NCBI RefSeq assembly: GCF_001277215.2
Contig: NZ_CP013940.1
Coordinates: 3,906,001 to 3,970,000 of the forward strand
Source of the DNA: Cronobacter malonaticus LMG 23826
Lineage (GTDB): Bacteria; Pseudomonadota; Gammaproteobacteria; Enterobacterales; Enterobacteriaceae
Length of the DNA: 64,000 bases
Reading direction: 5' to 3'
Made by a program: the position numbers and the translations under genes. Below are positions 41,842-52,454 of this stretch, piece by piece; the stretch's first letter is position 1, and each line of letters opens with the position of its first letter. Below the pieces are notes generated by a model. The model was not told the origin of the DNA and did not search any database. It saw nothing but the letters and a program-made list of their open reading frames with translations.

Positions 41842-42000
41842 CTACTTACCGGATTCGTAAGCCAGAAACGCAGCGGCCTCCCGATATCTGTCCTTATAAC
41901 GGATTTCGCACAGCGATTTCCGGACAAGGAGCGTGAATATTAATAGTGTGGTACAGACGATTAATACGCACCAGATAAGCGCATTTCGCGGTAGTTTCAT
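41842..42000 (-). CDS. hok: Hok-family small toxic membrane protein
   Basis: A 52-residue peptide starting [20 protein letters not shown], with a single membrane helix (about residues 6-26) and a periplasmic tail ([10 protein letters not shown] ... AYESGK). It is very close to plasmid R1 Hok and keeps its conserved Cys31 in SLCEIR and the C-terminal AYESGK. Hok depolarises the inner membrane when translated. The reading frame overlaps mok, whose translation normally permits hok translation. The position corresponds to the hokA neighbourhood of E. coli (near yiaG). Confidence 0.93.
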   Translation of the reverse strand: MKLPRNALIWCVLIVCTTLLIFTLLVRKSLCEIRYKDRYREAAAFLAYESGK

Positions 42001-42046
42001 CAGCTTCTTTTCCTTGTCTTGCGACGGTTAAGAGGCTAATCTGCAT
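41894..42046 (-). CDS. mok: Mok-like regulatory reading frame overlapping hok
   Basis: A 50-codon frame starting [19 protein letters not shown], beginning 46 nt upstream of hok and ending inside it in another frame. The arrangement and the residues SLL...ETT resemble R1 mok. In the hok/sok paradigm mok has no toxic product; ribosomes translating it open the hok start, and the antisense Sok RNA blocks mok. A longer in-frame extension upstream was rejected since it would cross the promoter. Confidence 0.75.
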   Translation of the reverse strand: MQISLLTVARQGKEADETTAKCAYLVRINRLYHTINIHAPCPEIAVRNPL

Positions 42047-42054
42047 ATGTTCAG

Positions 42055-42118
42055 TATGGAGACAGCCTCGTTGGTTAATGAAAATTGACCTTCGGGGCTT
42101 TCTTCTTTCTGCCATCCG
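42055..42118 (+). ncRNA. sok: Sok-like antisense RNA (predicted)
   Basis: The plus strand opposite the mok ribosome-binding region reads GCCTCGTTGGTTAATGAAAA and GGGGCTTTCTTCTTTCTGCC, closely like R1 Sok RNA. In R1 this unstable ~64-nt antisense RNA blocks mok translation. Ends are estimated; expression cannot be seen from sequence. Confidence 0.55.
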
Positions 42119-42180
42119 CCATTGCGGTAACACTGCCGGTTGCCGGAGGCAAAAAGCCTCAAGCGCCGGGAGTATTCTAC
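42119..42180 (-). promoter_or_regulatory. hok mRNA 5' end and promoter
   Basis: The minus strand contains GGCGCTTGAGGC (42156-42167), the 5' hairpin that in R1 hok mRNA pairs with the far 3' end to keep full-length mRNA inactive. A -10-like TAGAAT (42174-42179) lies just upstream. The -35 is weak (TTCTGG at 42198-42203 with an 18-bp spacer). The gap 42204-42560 otherwise holds only the upstream DNA of yiaG. Confidence 0.65.
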
Positions 42181-42560
42181 GCTGCCTTTTTAAGCTGCCA
42201 GAACGCGATTCGGTGCTTTTCAGAAACCACCATGAGCGCTTTCCCATCGCATGCTGGAACCCTGTATATGCGCACCAGAAGAGCGGTTGCACGCGTCCTA
42301 AAATGCCGGGCTTTTGGCGGGATCGCTGAGGGGATAAAGGATCGCGCCGTGATCTTTTACAAAACTATACTTTCTTAAGATTAATCCTAATATCAATCAA
42401 TTAGGACGAGATATTCCACCCCCGAACGGCCGCAGCCGGCGCTCGCCAGTCAACAAGCGCAAAATCTTATACTACCCTGCCCGCAGTTTGGTTTTTTCCG
42501 AACTATGATTAAGAAGCTTCTTAGACGTTCACGATCCCGCTGTGTGATTAGGAGTCCAAA

Positions 42561-42854
42561 ATGGAATCTAAAGACCCTATGTTTGAGTTGCTCAGCAGCC
42601 TCGAACAAATTGTATTAAAGAAAGATGCCTCTGATACGGTTACCCTGGCGCAGAAACCTAACGTGTTTACAGAATTTGAACTGTTACGCAAAAGAACGGG
42701 CCTGAAAACAGATGATTTGGCTCGTGTGATGGGTGTCAGTGTGGCCATGGTTCAGGAGTGGGAATCCCGCCGTGTGAAACCCTCCAGCACCGAACTGAAG
42801 CTGATGCGCCTGATTCAGGCGAATCCCATGCTCAGTAAACAACTCATGGAATGA
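42561..42854 (+). CDS. yiaG: YiaG HTH-type (Xre family) regulator
   Basis: 97 residues with a helix-turn-helix of the MqsA/HigA-like C-terminal type (LLRKRTGLKTDDLARVMGVS, then QEWESRRVKPSSTELKLMRL), as in E. coli YiaG (96). Such domains are often antitoxins or partner regulators, but no cognate toxin overlaps it. It is preceded by TTAGGAG and followed by its own terminator. It sits between two hok-like genes. Target genes are unknown. Confidence 0.93.
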   Translation: MESKDPMFELLSSLEQIVLKKDASDTVTLAQKPNVFTEFELLRKRTGLKTDDLARVMGVSVAMVQEWESRRVKPSSTELKLMRLIQANPMLSKQLME

Positions 42855-42890
42855 AAGGCAAGCCAGTACACTTTTTTTCGCAAACAAAAC

Positions 42891-42920
42891 GCCCCCGCAG
42901 ATGCGGGGGCGTTGCTTTTC
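42891..42920 (+). terminator. yiaG terminator
   Basis: CGCCCCCGCA, GA, TGCGGGGGCG (42891-42912) followed by TTGCTTTT, 36 bp after the yiaG stop. Confidence 0.88.
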
Positions 42921-42995
42921 AGAATACATTTGGGTGCGTGCAGGCTAACCCGCCCTCCTGACCAGTGGGTGGGGGAGCGCTCCCCCATCCAAAGG

Positions 42996-43154
42996 CTACT
43001 TCCCTGGTTCGTAAGCAAGGATTGCCCGTATTTCCCGGCTTCCCTCTTTAATGGTGAATTCACATAAGCGATCACGCATTATTAAGGCGAAACACAGCAC
43101 TGTAATACAGAGCGCTAATATGCTTAAAAAAGCATATCGGGATTTTATTGGCAT
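42996..43154 (-). CDS. Second Hok-family small membrane protein
   Basis: Another 52-residue Hok-like peptide starting MPIKSRYAFLSILALCITVL and ending AILAYEPGK, with one membrane helix (about residues 8-26) and the family signature RDRLCEFTI with Cys31. It is much more divergent from the 41842-42000 gene than that gene is from R1 Hok, and its start resembles E. coli HokA. A strong AAGGAGG site precedes the ATG. The leader (43155-43300) holds a GTTAA/TTAAC sok-like element and a 14-bp hairpin, but I could not find an ATG-started mok, so regulation may be degenerate or different. Confidence 0.85.
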   Translation of the reverse strand: MPIKSRYAFLSILALCITVLCFALIMRDRLCEFTIKEGSREIRAILAYEPGK

Positions 43155-43174
43155 AATTGCCTCCTTATAGGGAA

Positions 43175-43213
43175 GAGGCTACAATCAGGCTGTTGGGTAC
43201 TGATTGCAGCCTC
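43175..43213. repeat. Leader hairpin upstream of second hok
   Basis: 14-bp stem (43175-43188 with 43200-43213, one G-U pair in RNA) and an 11-nt loop, ending about 10 nt before the Shine-Dalgarno of the second hok gene. Beyond it, 43214-43260 carries the GTTAA...TTAAC pair that corresponds to the sok target in other hok loci. Likely a translational control element. Confidence 0.65.
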
Positions 43214-43411
43214 CCCCGAGGTTAAATGGAATTAACTTAGGGGGGCATTCATCTGACCAGCCTTTGCATCATGCCCAAGCCAGCCAGCCTGAGCACCCGC
43301 GCGCTATATTATCCGCAACCGGTTTATTAATAATTACGCGACCACGTAATAACACCGCGCTTTTTGTATTGTGATAAGAAAATAAGAATTCAACGTAGCG
43401 AAAACCGCTAT

Positions 43412-43440
43412 AAAAAAACCCGCCAGCGGCGGGTTTTTTT
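43412..43440. terminator. glyS terminator
   Basis: CCCGCC, agc, GGCGGG with seven A before and seven T after. It ends glyQS on the minus strand 18 bp after the glyS stop and can also stop rightward transcription. Confidence 0.92.
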
Positions 43441-43457
43441 ATTATTAACGGAACACG

Positions 43458-45527
43458 TTACTGGAGCAGGGAAATATCCGCCACTTGCAGGAACAGCGCA
43501 CGTAATTTTGACAACAGCGTCAGACGATTAATACGCACCTGCGCATCGTCCGCGTTAACCATCACTTTTTCGAAGAACTCATCCACCGGCTCGCGCAGTT
43601 GCGCCAGCTCGACCAGCGCTTCCTGGTAGCGGCCTTCAGCGAACAGCGGCTGCAGTTTGTCGCGCATTACAGCGACCTGCAGCGCCAGACGGATTTCCGG
43701 ATCTTCTTTCAGCACCGAGGCATGAACTTCATCGTTCAGCGGCTCGGTGGCTTTCGCGAGGATATTGGAAACGCGTTTGTTCGCCGCAGCCAGCGCTACT
43801 GCTTCATCCAGCGTACGGAAGTGCGATACCGCCTTCATGCGGGCATCGAAATCCGCAGGGCGGGTCGGACGATTCGCCAGCACCGCCTGAATGGTGTCAA
43901 CGCTGTAGCCTTCATCCTGATACCAGGCACGGAAACGGCCCAGCATAAAGTCCACGACATCATCCACCACTTTCGCGTTGGTTAGCTTGCTGCCATACAG
44001 GCGCACCGCTTCTTCCGTCAGGGTTTGCAGATCGAGCGGCAGGTTTTTCTCAACGATGATACGCAGCACGCCAAGGGCAGCGCGGCGCAGCGCGAACGGG
44101 TCTTTATCGCCTTTCGGATGCTGACCGATGCCGAAAATCCCGGCCAGGGTATCCATTTTATCGGCAATCGCTACGGCGCAGGCCACCAGGCTTGACGGCA
44201 GCGCATCGCCCGCAAAGCGCGGCATGTACTGCTCGTTCAGCGCTACCGCAACGTCTTCAGATTCGCCATCATGACGCGCGTAGTGCATGCCCATGACGCC
44301 CTGGGTGTCGGTAAACTCAAACACCATGTTGGTCATCAGATCGCATTTGGAGAGCAAGCCCGCGCGCGTCGCGTGATTCACATCCGCGCCGATCTGGCTC
44401 GCAATCCAGCCGGAAAGCGCCTGAATGCGATCGGTTTTGTCGCGCAGCGTGCCGAGCTGCTGCTGGAACAGTACGGTTTCGAGACGCGGCAGATGATCTT
44501 CCAGACGTTTTTTGCGGTCGGTGTTAAAGAAGAACTCCGCATCCGCCAGACGCGGGCGCACCACTTTTTCGTTACCAGAGATAATCTGGCGCGGATCTTT
44601 GGACTCAATATTCGCTACAAAGATAAAGTTCGGCAGCAGCTTGCCGTCGGTGCCGTAAACCGGGAAATATTTCTGGTCGCCTTTCATGGTGTAGACCAGC
44701 GCTTCCGCCGGCACCGCCAGGAATTTCTCTTCGAATTTCGCGGTCAGCACTACCGGCCATTCCACCAGCGAGGTGACTTCTTCGAGCAGGCTGTCGCTCA
44801 GATCGGCATTGCCGCCAATTTTCGCAGCTGCTGCTTCGGCGTCCTGCTGAATTTTGGCTTTACGCGCGTTGTAGTCGGCGATGACCTTGCCGCGCTCCAG
44901 CAGGATCTGCGGGTACTGATCGGCGTGGTCGATCGTGAATTCCGGCTCGCCCATAAAGCGATGACCACGGATCACGCGGTCGGACTGAATACCAAGAATA
45001 GTCGCTGGCAGCACTTCATCGTCCAGCAGCAGCGTTACAGTATGAACCGGGCGTACGAACTGGACGTCAGACGCGCCCCAGCGCATCAGTTTTGGAATCG
45101 GCAATTTAGACAGCGCGGTGCTCACCATGTTCGGCAGCAGCGCCTGCGCGCTTTCGCCTTTCACATGGGCGCGATACATCAGCCACTCACCTTTGTCGGT
45201 GACCAGACGCTCCGCCTGATCGACAGTGATGCCGCAGCCGCGCGCCCAGCCTTCCGCCGCTTTGCTCGGATTGCCCTCAGCGTCAAACGCCGCGGAGACC
45301 GCCGGGCCACGTTTTTCAACTTCGCGATCCGGCTGAGATGCCGCAAGATTCGCCACTTTCAGCGCCAGACGACGCGGCGCCGCAAACCAGCTCACAACGC
45401 CGTGGGTCAGGCCCGCGGCGTCCAGTTCAGCAGTAAAGTTCGCAGCGAAGGATTCCGCCAGGCTGCGCAGGGCTTTTGGTGGCAGCTCTTCAGTGCCAAT
45501 CTCCACCAGAAAAGTTTTCTCAGACAT
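43458..45527 (-). CDS. glyS: Glycyl-tRNA synthetase beta subunit
   Basis: 689 residues, the E. coli length. It starts [20 protein letters not shown], the family signature. It contains the HD-like middle region and the C-terminal anticodon-binding domain, with the ending [19 protein letters not shown]. With GlyQ it forms the alpha2-beta2 glycyl-tRNA synthetase, and this subunit recognises the tRNA. It lies 9 bp after glyQ and is co-transcribed with it. Confidence 0.98.
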   Translation of the reverse strand: MSEKTFLVEIGTEELPPKALRSLAESFAANFTAELDAAGLTHGVVSWFAAPRRLALKVANLAASQPDREVEKRGPAVSAAFDAEGNPSKAAEGWARGCGITVDQAERLVTDKGEWLMYRAHVKGESAQALLPNMVSTALSKLPIPKLMRWGASDVQFVRPVHTVTLLLDDEVLPATILGIQSDRVIRGHRFMGEPEFTIDHADQYPQILLERGKVIADYNARKAKIQQDAEAAAAKIGGNADLSDSLLEEVTSLVEWPVVLTAKFEEKFLAVPAEALVYTMKGDQKYFPVYGTDGKLLPNFIFVANIESKDPRQIISGNEKVVRPRLADAEFFFNTDRKKRLEDHLPRLETVLFQQQLGTLRDKTDRIQALSGWIASQIGADVNHATRAGLLSKCDLMTNMVFEFTDTQGVMGMHYARHDGESEDVAVALNEQYMPRFAGDALPSSLVACAVAIADKMDTLAGIFGIGQHPKGDKDPFALRRAALGVLRIIVEKNLPLDLQTLTEEAVRLYGSKLTNAKVVDDVVDFMLGRFRAWYQDEGYSVDTIQAVLANRPTRPADFDARMKAVSHFRTLDEAVALAAANKRVSNILAKATEPLNDEVHASVLKEDPEIRLALQVAVMRDKLQPLFAEGRYQEALVELAQLREPVDEFFEKVMVNADDAQVRINRLTLLSKLRALFLQVADISLLQ

Positions 45528-45536
45528 GGCAGCCTC

Positions 45537-46448
45537 TTATTTATTTCTGTTGCACATCGGGAAGCCCAGCGCCTCGCGGGAGGCGTAGTAGGCTTCGGCC
45601 ACGGCTTTGGTCAGCGTGCGGATACGCAAAATATAGCGCTGGCGCTCGGTCACCGAGATAGCCTTGCGCGCGTCCAGCAGGTTGAAGCTGTGGGCGGCTT
45701 TCAGAATACGTTCATAAGCAGGCAGCGGCAGCGGGTTTTCCAGCGCCAGCAGCTGTTGAGCTTCTTTTTCGTACTGCTCAAAGCAGGTGAACAGGAAATC
45801 CACGTCGGCGTATTCGAAGTTATAGGTAGATTGCTCCACTTCGTTCTGATGGAACACGTCGCCGTAGGTGGTTTTGCCAAGCGGGCCGTCGCTCCACACC
45901 AGGTCGTAAACGCTGTCCACGCCCTGGATGTACATGGCGAGACGCTCGAGGCCGTAAGTGATTTCACCGGTCACCGGTTTGCACTCCAGGCCACCGACCT
46001 GCTGGAAGTAAGTGAACTGCGTCACTTCCATGCCGTTCAGCCACACTTCCCAGCCAAGACCCCAGGCGCCGAGCGTCGGGTTTTCCCAGTTGTCTTCGAC
46101 GAAGCGAATATCATGAATGGTCGGGTCCATACCCAGCTCTTTAAGCGACCCCAGGTACAGCTCCTGAATATTGTCCGGCGACGGCTTAATGATCACCTGG
46201 AACTGGTAGTAGTGCTGTAAACGGTTGGGGTTTTCGCCGTAGCGGCCATCGGTCGGGCGGCGGGAAGGCTGAACATAAGCGGCCGCGATCGGCTCCGGGC
46301 CCAGCGCCCGCAGGCAGGTCATCGGGTGGGAGGTGCCGGCGCCGACTTCCATGTCCAGAGGTTGAACGATGGTGCAGCCCTGACGAGCCCAGTAATCCTG
46401 TAAGGTCAGGATCAGGCCCTGAAAGGTCCTGGTATCAAACTTTTGCAT
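45537..46448 (-). CDS. glyQ: Glycyl-tRNA synthetase alpha subunit
   Basis: 303 residues from [20 protein letters not shown], as in E. coli. This class II catalytic subunit binds ATP and glycine; the motifs [15 protein letters not shown] and [18 protein letters not shown] are typical. An in-frame extension of four residues was not used. Promoter likely in 46449-46560, where ysaB is transcribed toward it. Confidence 0.98.
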   Translation of the reverse strand: MQKFDTRTFQGLILTLQDYWARQGCTIVQPLDMEVGAGTSHPMTCLRALGPEPIAAAYVQPSRRPTDGRYGENPNRLQHYYQFQVIIKPSPDNIQELYLGSLKELGMDPTIHDIRFVEDNWENPTLGAWGLGWEVWLNGMEVTQFTYFQQVGGLECKPVTGEITYGLERLAMYIQGVDSVYDLVWSDGPLGKTTYGDVFHQNEVEQSTYNFEYADVDFLFTCFEQYEKEAQQLLALENPLPLPAYERILKAAHSFNLLDARKAISVTERQRYILRIRTLTKAVAEAYYASREALGFPMCNRNK

Positions 46449-46565
46449 ATGATTTCGCACGCGATACGAGTGGGTTTATTTGGAAGCGGTCAGTATACCC
46501 GTTGACCGCCAGATATACAGCCCAATCCACGACCAAAAGCGGGCGGTTGACGCGCGGTTGCGCCA

Positions 46566-46877
46566 TTAGCGCATAGAAAGGTGTAAAAATTGACCGCTCG
46601 CGTCGAAAGAGCAGGTAAAGCCCTCTTCACGCGCCGTATAGCCACGCATTTCATAGCTTCCCTGAAACGCCTCGAAACCGTTGACGGTGATTTTCTGCGC
46701 GGCGGTATTGTAGCGATGGGCGGCTTTCGCTTTACAAAGCTGTTCCATTTCCAGCGAATGCGGCGCGCTGACGCGACCTTTTTGCGCATGCTGCGGATGC
46801 GCGTCCTCGTTACTGCAACCGGCAAGCGCGCCTGCAAACAGCACCAGCCAAAGCGTGCGGGGCAACTGCCTCGTCAT
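46566..46877 (-). CDS. ysaB: YsaB-like lipoprotein
   Basis: 103 residues with a signal peptide and lipobox LAGC (Cys21). The C-terminal half ([47 protein letters not shown]) matches E. coli YsaB (99 residues), while the N-terminal third is divergent. Two further cysteines may form a disulfide. It lies between glyQ and wecH as in E. coli. Function unknown. Confidence 0.9.
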   Translation of the reverse strand: MTRQLPRTLWLVLFAGALAGCSNEDAHPQHAQKGRVSAPHSLEMEQLCKAKAAHRYNTAAQKITVNGFEAFQGSYEMRGYTAREEGFTCSFDASGQFLHLSMR

Positions 46878-47064
46878 AGTCTGTTATCTCCATGTTAAAA
46901 TGACGACCAAAGCGCGGGTGACCGCAGCGGACAAAGGGCGTGCATTCTGCAAAACCGCCGCCAGGCTGACAACGGGCCGCCCTGAAACTCAGATTGTTCC
47001 GTGGAGCAGGATCCAGAATCAGGAAGTCACACTGCTGATAATTAAAGATGGTACAGAGGAACTG

Positions 47065-48057
47065 ATGCAGCAAAAAATTCACTGGATAGACAATCTGCGC
47101 GCGATAGCCTGTCTGATGGTCATCATGATCCACACAACGACCTGGTATATTACCAATCCTTCCCTGGTCAGCCCGTTTAACTGGGATTTCGCCAACCTGC
47201 TGAACTCTGCGTCGCGCGTCAGCGTACCGCTGTTTTTTATGATTTCAGGGTACCTGTTTTTTGGCGAACGCAGCGCCGGACAGCGGCATTTTCTGCGTAT
47301 CACGCTCTGCCTGGTTTTTTACAGCGCCGTGGCGCTCGCCTATATCGCGCTACTGACGCCAATTAATGGCGAAATGTCGCTTAAATTGTTGTTACAAAAG
47401 CCCGTTTTCTACCATTTATGGTTTTTCTTCGCCATTATCGTTATTTATCTCCTGTCGCCGCTGATTAGCGTGAAGCGCATTGATGGCCGAACGGCGCTGG
47501 CGCTTATTGTCCTGCTGGGCGTAGTCGCGAACCCCAATACCGTGGCGCAAAAGTTCGACGGCGTGCAGTGGCTGCCGGTGAATCTCTATATCAATGGCGA
47601 TACGTTTTATTATGTGTTGTACGGACTAATGGGCCGCGCGATTGGGATGATGGAAACGGAGCAGCGCCCGGTGAGCCTGCTGGCGGGTATCGTGCTGGCG
47701 GTCAGTACCGTGTCGATTGCGAGCGGCACCCATCAGGCGCTGGAGAGCCACGGCAACTTCGCCGACACCTTTTATCTTTACTGCGGCCCGCTGGTGCTGA
47801 TCGCGGCGTTAAGCCTGCTGGTACTGGCGAAAAATACGCTCAACCGCGAGATGGCGCCGCTCGCGTTTATCGCGCGTTATTCGCTGGGGATTTACGGCTT
47901 CCATGCGCTCATCATTCACTTTCTGCGCACGCGGCATATTGAATTTACGGCATGGCCGGTGCTGGATATCGCCTGGATTTTTAGTATGACGCTGGCGGGT
48001 AGCCTGGCGCTGGCCGCGCTGTTACAGCGCCTCGACCGCCGTCGTCTCGTCAGTTAG
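47065..48057 (+). CDS. wecH: Enterobacterial common antigen O-acetyltransferase
   Basis: A 330-residue acyltransferase-3 membrane protein with about ten hydrophobic segments. The N-terminal catalytic-histidine motif is [20 protein letters not shown] (His near residue 22), with the family stretch [20 protein letters not shown]. In E. coli WecH acetylates N-acetylglucosamine of cyclic enterobacterial common antigen. The start ATG follows AGAGGA; a 70-residue upstream frame is unlikely. The 3' end overlaps the regulator gene on the opposite strand by 8 bp. Confidence 0.95.
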   Translation: MQQKIHWIDNLRAIACLMVIMIHTTTWYITNPSLVSPFNWDFANLLNSASRVSVPLFFMISGYLFFGERSAGQRHFLRITLCLVFYSAVALAYIALLTPINGEMSLKLLLQKPVFYHLWFFFAIIVIYLLSPLISVKRIDGRTALALIVLLGVVANPNTVAQKFDGVQWLPVNLYINGDTFYYVLYGLMGRAIGMMETEQRPVSLLAGIVLAVSTVSIASGTHQALESHGNFADTFYLYCGPLVLIAALSLLVLAKNTLNREMAPLAFIARYSLGIYGFHALIIHFLRTRHIEFTAWPVLDIAWIFSMTLAGSLALAALLQRLDRRRLVS

Positions 48058-48970
48058 CGGCACGCGAGCGGGCGCGCTGAAACTGCCGGGCGGATGAAAA
48101 CCCGGTAGCCACCGCGGCCTGCTCCGCGCCCTGCCCCTGCAATAAACACTGGCTGGCAAGCGCCACGCGTAACTGTTCCAGATAATCACGAACGCTGATC
48201 CCCAGATGCTCCTTAAACAGTCGCGTGAGATGGCGCGGACTGACGTGTACACGTCCGGCAATCTCCGTCAGGCTCCATGCCGCCTGCGGATTCGCTGCCA
48301 GTAAATCCTGCGCGCGATGCACGGCGGGATGTAAGTGATTACGGTAACGCAGCCATGGCGAGAGCTGCGGATCGTCGCCGGAGCGGCGAAACCAGACCAC
48401 CATTTCGCGCGCCACGTCGAGCGCCGCGCGCGGCCCGCACAGGCGATGGATCAGGTGCAGGCTTAAATCGATGCCGGACGTAATACCCGCGCTGGTCCAG
48501 ATGCCGCGATCTTCCACAAAAATACGGTTATCGCGCACCTGCGCGCCGGGGGTGGCCGCTTTCAGGCGCGCCAGCACGTCATGGTGCGTGGTGCACTCAA
48601 CGCCATGCAGCAGACCGGCTTTCGCCGCCAGCAGAGAGCCTGAGCAGACACAGATAAGCGTAAGCTGCTGACTGTGGATCAGCGGCTGAAGCCGCATCAG
48701 CCAGTTGCGGGCGGCCAGCGCTTCTGGCGTAGAAAACCAGCGGCTGGAATCCGCGACACCCGGCAGAACGAGCAGGCTGCCTGGCGGCAGTGTTTCCGGC
48801 AGCGGCGCGATACCCGCTACCTGTAAGCCGGTCGACATCACGACTCGCTCTTCAGGCCCGATGTAATTAAGGCTAAAAGCATCGCCCGCGAGCGCGAATG
48901 TCTCCGCCGGGCCTGTTAAATCGAGCGCCATGACGCCAGGCAACACCACAAACCAGACAGGAATGGTCAT
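48050..48970 (-). CDS. GlxA-family AraC-type regulator with DJ-1/PfpI domain
   Basis: 306 residues. The N-terminal DJ-1/PfpI-like domain (about 1-170) opens [20 protein letters not shown] and keeps the nucleophile-elbow region [17 protein letters not shown]. The C-terminal AraC/XylS domain carries the recognition helices ([31 protein letters not shown]). The start overlaps the stop of the upstream hydrolase gene (ATGA), strong support for this ATG over one six codons upstream. Proteins of this family often regulate neighbouring catabolic or nitrogen-compound genes; the ligand is unknown. Confidence 0.9.
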   Translation of the reverse strand: MTIPVWFVVLPGVMALDLTGPAETFALAGDAFSLNYIGPEERVVMSTGLQVAGIAPLPETLPPGSLLVLPGVADSSRWFSTPEALAARNWLMRLQPLIHSQQLTLICVCSGSLLAAKAGLLHGVECTTHHDVLARLKAATPGAQVRDNRIFVEDRGIWTSAGITSGIDLSLHLIHRLCGPRAALDVAREMVVWFRRSGDDPQLSPWLRYRNHLHPAVHRAQDLLAANPQAAWSLTEIAGRVHVSPRHLTRLFKEHLGISVRDYLEQLRVALASQCLLQGQGAEQAAVATGFSSARQFQRARSRAAN

Positions 48971-49509
48971 CCCAAAGACTCCAGACATTGCGCCACGCTG
49001 CTAATCGTCGCAAAACGCCCCGCCAGCACCGTTTCGGTACGGTGGCGTAATGCGTCCACGTCCAGCGTCACACCTTTCCAGGTCATCGGAAACGTCAGCG
49101 TCGCTTCGCTGACAAACGTCACCCGATAACCCAGATCAGAGGCGACCCGCGTTGTGGTTTCGCAGCACTGTTCGGTACGGATACCGCAGATAATCAGGTG
49201 GTTAATATCTCTTTGGCGCAGCCATAAATCCAGCCCGGTGTCGGTAAATGCGTTATGGACATGCTTATGGAATGTCACGGCGGCGTTATGGCGCAGGAAA
49301 GGCATCGGCGTTACAAAGCCCGATTCAAGCGTAAACAGTTCGTCCTCATCGACATGAAAGATATCGACAACCGGGATATTGCGCGCTTCACAGCCCGCAA
49401 TAAGCGTGTTGATAGCCTCGCAAAACGCTGGAAAATCGTCTTCACGCCAGTAGCTGCGGTGAAAGAAGGACTGTTGAGTATCGATATTGATCAGTGCGGT
49501 ACGCGTCAT
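48967..49509 (-). CDS. Isochorismatase-like cysteine hydrolase
   Basis: 180 residues of the isochorismatase superfamily. The catalytic triad is inferred as Asp10 in ALINIDTQQSFF, Lys in TFHKHVHNAF and Cys in ICGIRTEQCCETTTRVA. Relatives hydrolyse amides such as nicotinamide, N-carbamoylsarcosine or biuret, but the substrate cannot be read from sequence. It is translationally coupled to the GlxA-type regulator by a 4-bp overlap. E. coli has yiaA-yiaB at this place instead. The weak Shine-Dalgarno leaves the start slightly uncertain (alternative 11 codons upstream). Confidence 0.88.
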   Translation of the reverse strand: MTRTALINIDTQQSFFHRSYWREDDFPAFCEAINTLIAGCEARNIPVVDIFHVDEDELFTLESGFVTPMPFLRHNAAVTFHKHVHNAFTDTGLDLWLRQRDINHLIICGIRTEQCCETTTRVASDLGYRVTFVSEATLTFPMTWKGVTLDVDALRHRTETVLAGRFATISSVAQCLESLG

Positions 49510-49584
49510 TTCAGGACACCTGTTCGAGTGGGGTTGACCCAATTCTTACAGGCATGAGTGACGCCGGGCAGACCAGAAAAGGAC

Positions 49585-49627
49585 AAAAAACGGGTGTTTC
49601 AGGACGGCTTTCTGAACACCCGTTTTT
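49585..49627 (-). terminator. xylB terminator
   Basis: Minus strand AACGGGTGTTCAG, loop, CTGAAACACCCGTT followed by T-run (49585-49590), starting 3 bp after the xylB stop. It ends xylAB. Confidence 0.9.
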
Positions 49628-49629
49628 GG

Positions 49630-51084
49630 TTATGACATCAACGGCAGTAGCTGCTGGTAGAGCTTACGGAAGGTTTCACGCTGCTCGCCATAACGCTGAT
49701 GGCGCACCGCATCCGGCTGATGCTGCTGTTCCAGCGCAAGCGGTGGAAGTAGATCGGTTAGCGCACGCTGCGGTGAGAGCGCAATCTGCGCAAGCCTTGC
49801 CGCGCCAAGCGCCGGGCCGACGTCGCCGCCGGTGCGGTAATCCAGTGGCACGCCGCTGATATCCGCCAGCATTTGCCGCCAGTACGCGCTGCGCGCGCCG
49901 CCACCAATCAGCGTAACGCTTTGTGGTGTCACCCCGCACGCATGCACAACATCCATGCCGTCTGCCAGCGCATAACCCACCCCTTCCAGCACCCCGCGCG
50001 CCAGTTCGGCAGGCCCATGCTCGTGCGTCAGCCCAAAAAACACCCCCTTCGCCAGCGGATTGTTGTGGGGCGTGCGCTCACCGGAGAGATACGGCAGGAA
50101 CCAGACAGCGCCTGCGTCTTCACGCGCGCTTTGCGCCGCGGTAAGCAGCGCCGGTACGCTTCCCGCACCGGTAAGCTGTGCCGCCCAGTCGAGACACGAC
50201 GCGGCGCTCAGCATCACTGACATCAAATGCCAGCGCGCCGGTAAGGCATGGCAGAAACTGTGCACCGCGCTTTCAGGGTTTGCCCGAAAGCCGTCGCTGA
50301 CCGCAAAGTAAACGCCGGATGTGCCAAGCGACAGCATCGCCTGGCCCGGTTCGGCAAGACCAACGCCCACCGCACCCGCGGCGTTATCGCCGCCGCCTGC
50401 CACCACCGGCACCGCATTCATGCCCCACGCCCGGGCAACGTCATCTTTCAGCTCGCCCGTAATTTCACTGCCTTCAAACAGCGCTGGCATATGCTCGCGT
50501 TGCAGATGGCACGCCGCCAGCATGGCATCGCTCCAGTCGCGCTGCGCCACGTTCAGCCACATCGTGCCGGCCGCATCGGACATGTCGCTCGCGAATATAC
50601 CGGTCATACGCAGCCGCAGGTAATCTTTAGGGAGCAGCACTTTGTCGGTTTGCCTGAAAATGTCCGGCTCGTGACGCGCCACCCACAGCAGTTTTGGCGC
50701 GGTGAAGCCGGGCATCATGAGATTGCCGGTAATTTCACGCGAATCGGGGACGTTTTCTTCAAGGATGGCGCACTCCTGCGCGCTTCGCCCGTCATTCCAG
50801 AGGATTGCCGGGCGCAAAATCCGCTGATGTTTATCAAGCAGCGTCGCGCCATGCATCTGTCCGCTCAAGCCAATCGCTTTCACGTCTCGCAGGCTGTGCT
50901 GCGCGCCCAGCGCTTGCATAGCCCGGTCAGTCGCCTGCCACCAGCTTTCGGGATCTTGCTCCGACCACAACGGATGCGGACGAGCGACCTGCAACGCTTC
51001 GCTGTGCGAAGCGACAAGTGCTCCCTGCTCATCCAGCAGAATAACTTTTACCCCTGAAGTCCCAAGGTCGATCCCAATATACAT
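49630..51084 (-). CDS. xylB: Xylulokinase
   Basis: Phosphorylates D-xylulose with ATP to feed the pentose phosphate pathway. 484 residues as in E. coli, from MYIGIDLGTSGVKVILLDEQ, an FGGY-family start with the phosphate loop. The catalytic-Asp region is AGGGDNAAGAVGVGL and the FGGY signature is LIGGGARSAYWRQMLADISG. In-frame codons upstream of MYIG were excluded. It lies 47 bp after xylA; both are transcribed from the xylA promoter. Confidence 0.97.
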   Translation of the reverse strand: MYIGIDLGTSGVKVILLDEQGALVASHSEALQVARPHPLWSEQDPESWWQATDRAMQALGAQHSLRDVKAIGLSGQMHGATLLDKHQRILRPAILWNDGRSAQECAILEENVPDSREITGNLMMPGFTAPKLLWVARHEPDIFRQTDKVLLPKDYLRLRMTGIFASDMSDAAGTMWLNVAQRDWSDAMLAACHLQREHMPALFEGSEITGELKDDVARAWGMNAVPVVAGGGDNAAGAVGVGLAEPGQAMLSLGTSGVYFAVSDGFRANPESAVHSFCHALPARWHLMSVMLSAASCLDWAAQLTGAGSVPALLTAAQSAREDAGAVWFLPYLSGERTPHNNPLAKGVFFGLTHEHGPAELARGVLEGVGYALADGMDVVHACGVTPQSVTLIGGGARSAYWRQMLADISGVPLDYRTGGDVGPALGAARLAQIALSPQRALTDLLPPLALEQQHQPDAVRHQRYGEQRETFRKLYQQLLPLMS

Positions 51085-51131
51085 CGCCGCCGCTCCTGTG
51101 AAGAACGCCGCCCGAAGGCGGCGCAATGCGT

Positions 51132-52454
<1,323 letters not shown>

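Noticed and set aside
42047-42292. Upstream extension of mok to 132 codons
   Set aside because: It crosses the hok promoter and 5' mRNA end; the short mok start fits the R1 layout.
44271-46220. 649-codon plus-strand frame opposite glyS and glyQ
   Set aside because: It spans two essential genes antisense, is rich in His/Arg/Gln as expected for a shadow frame, and has no ribosome-binding site or domain.
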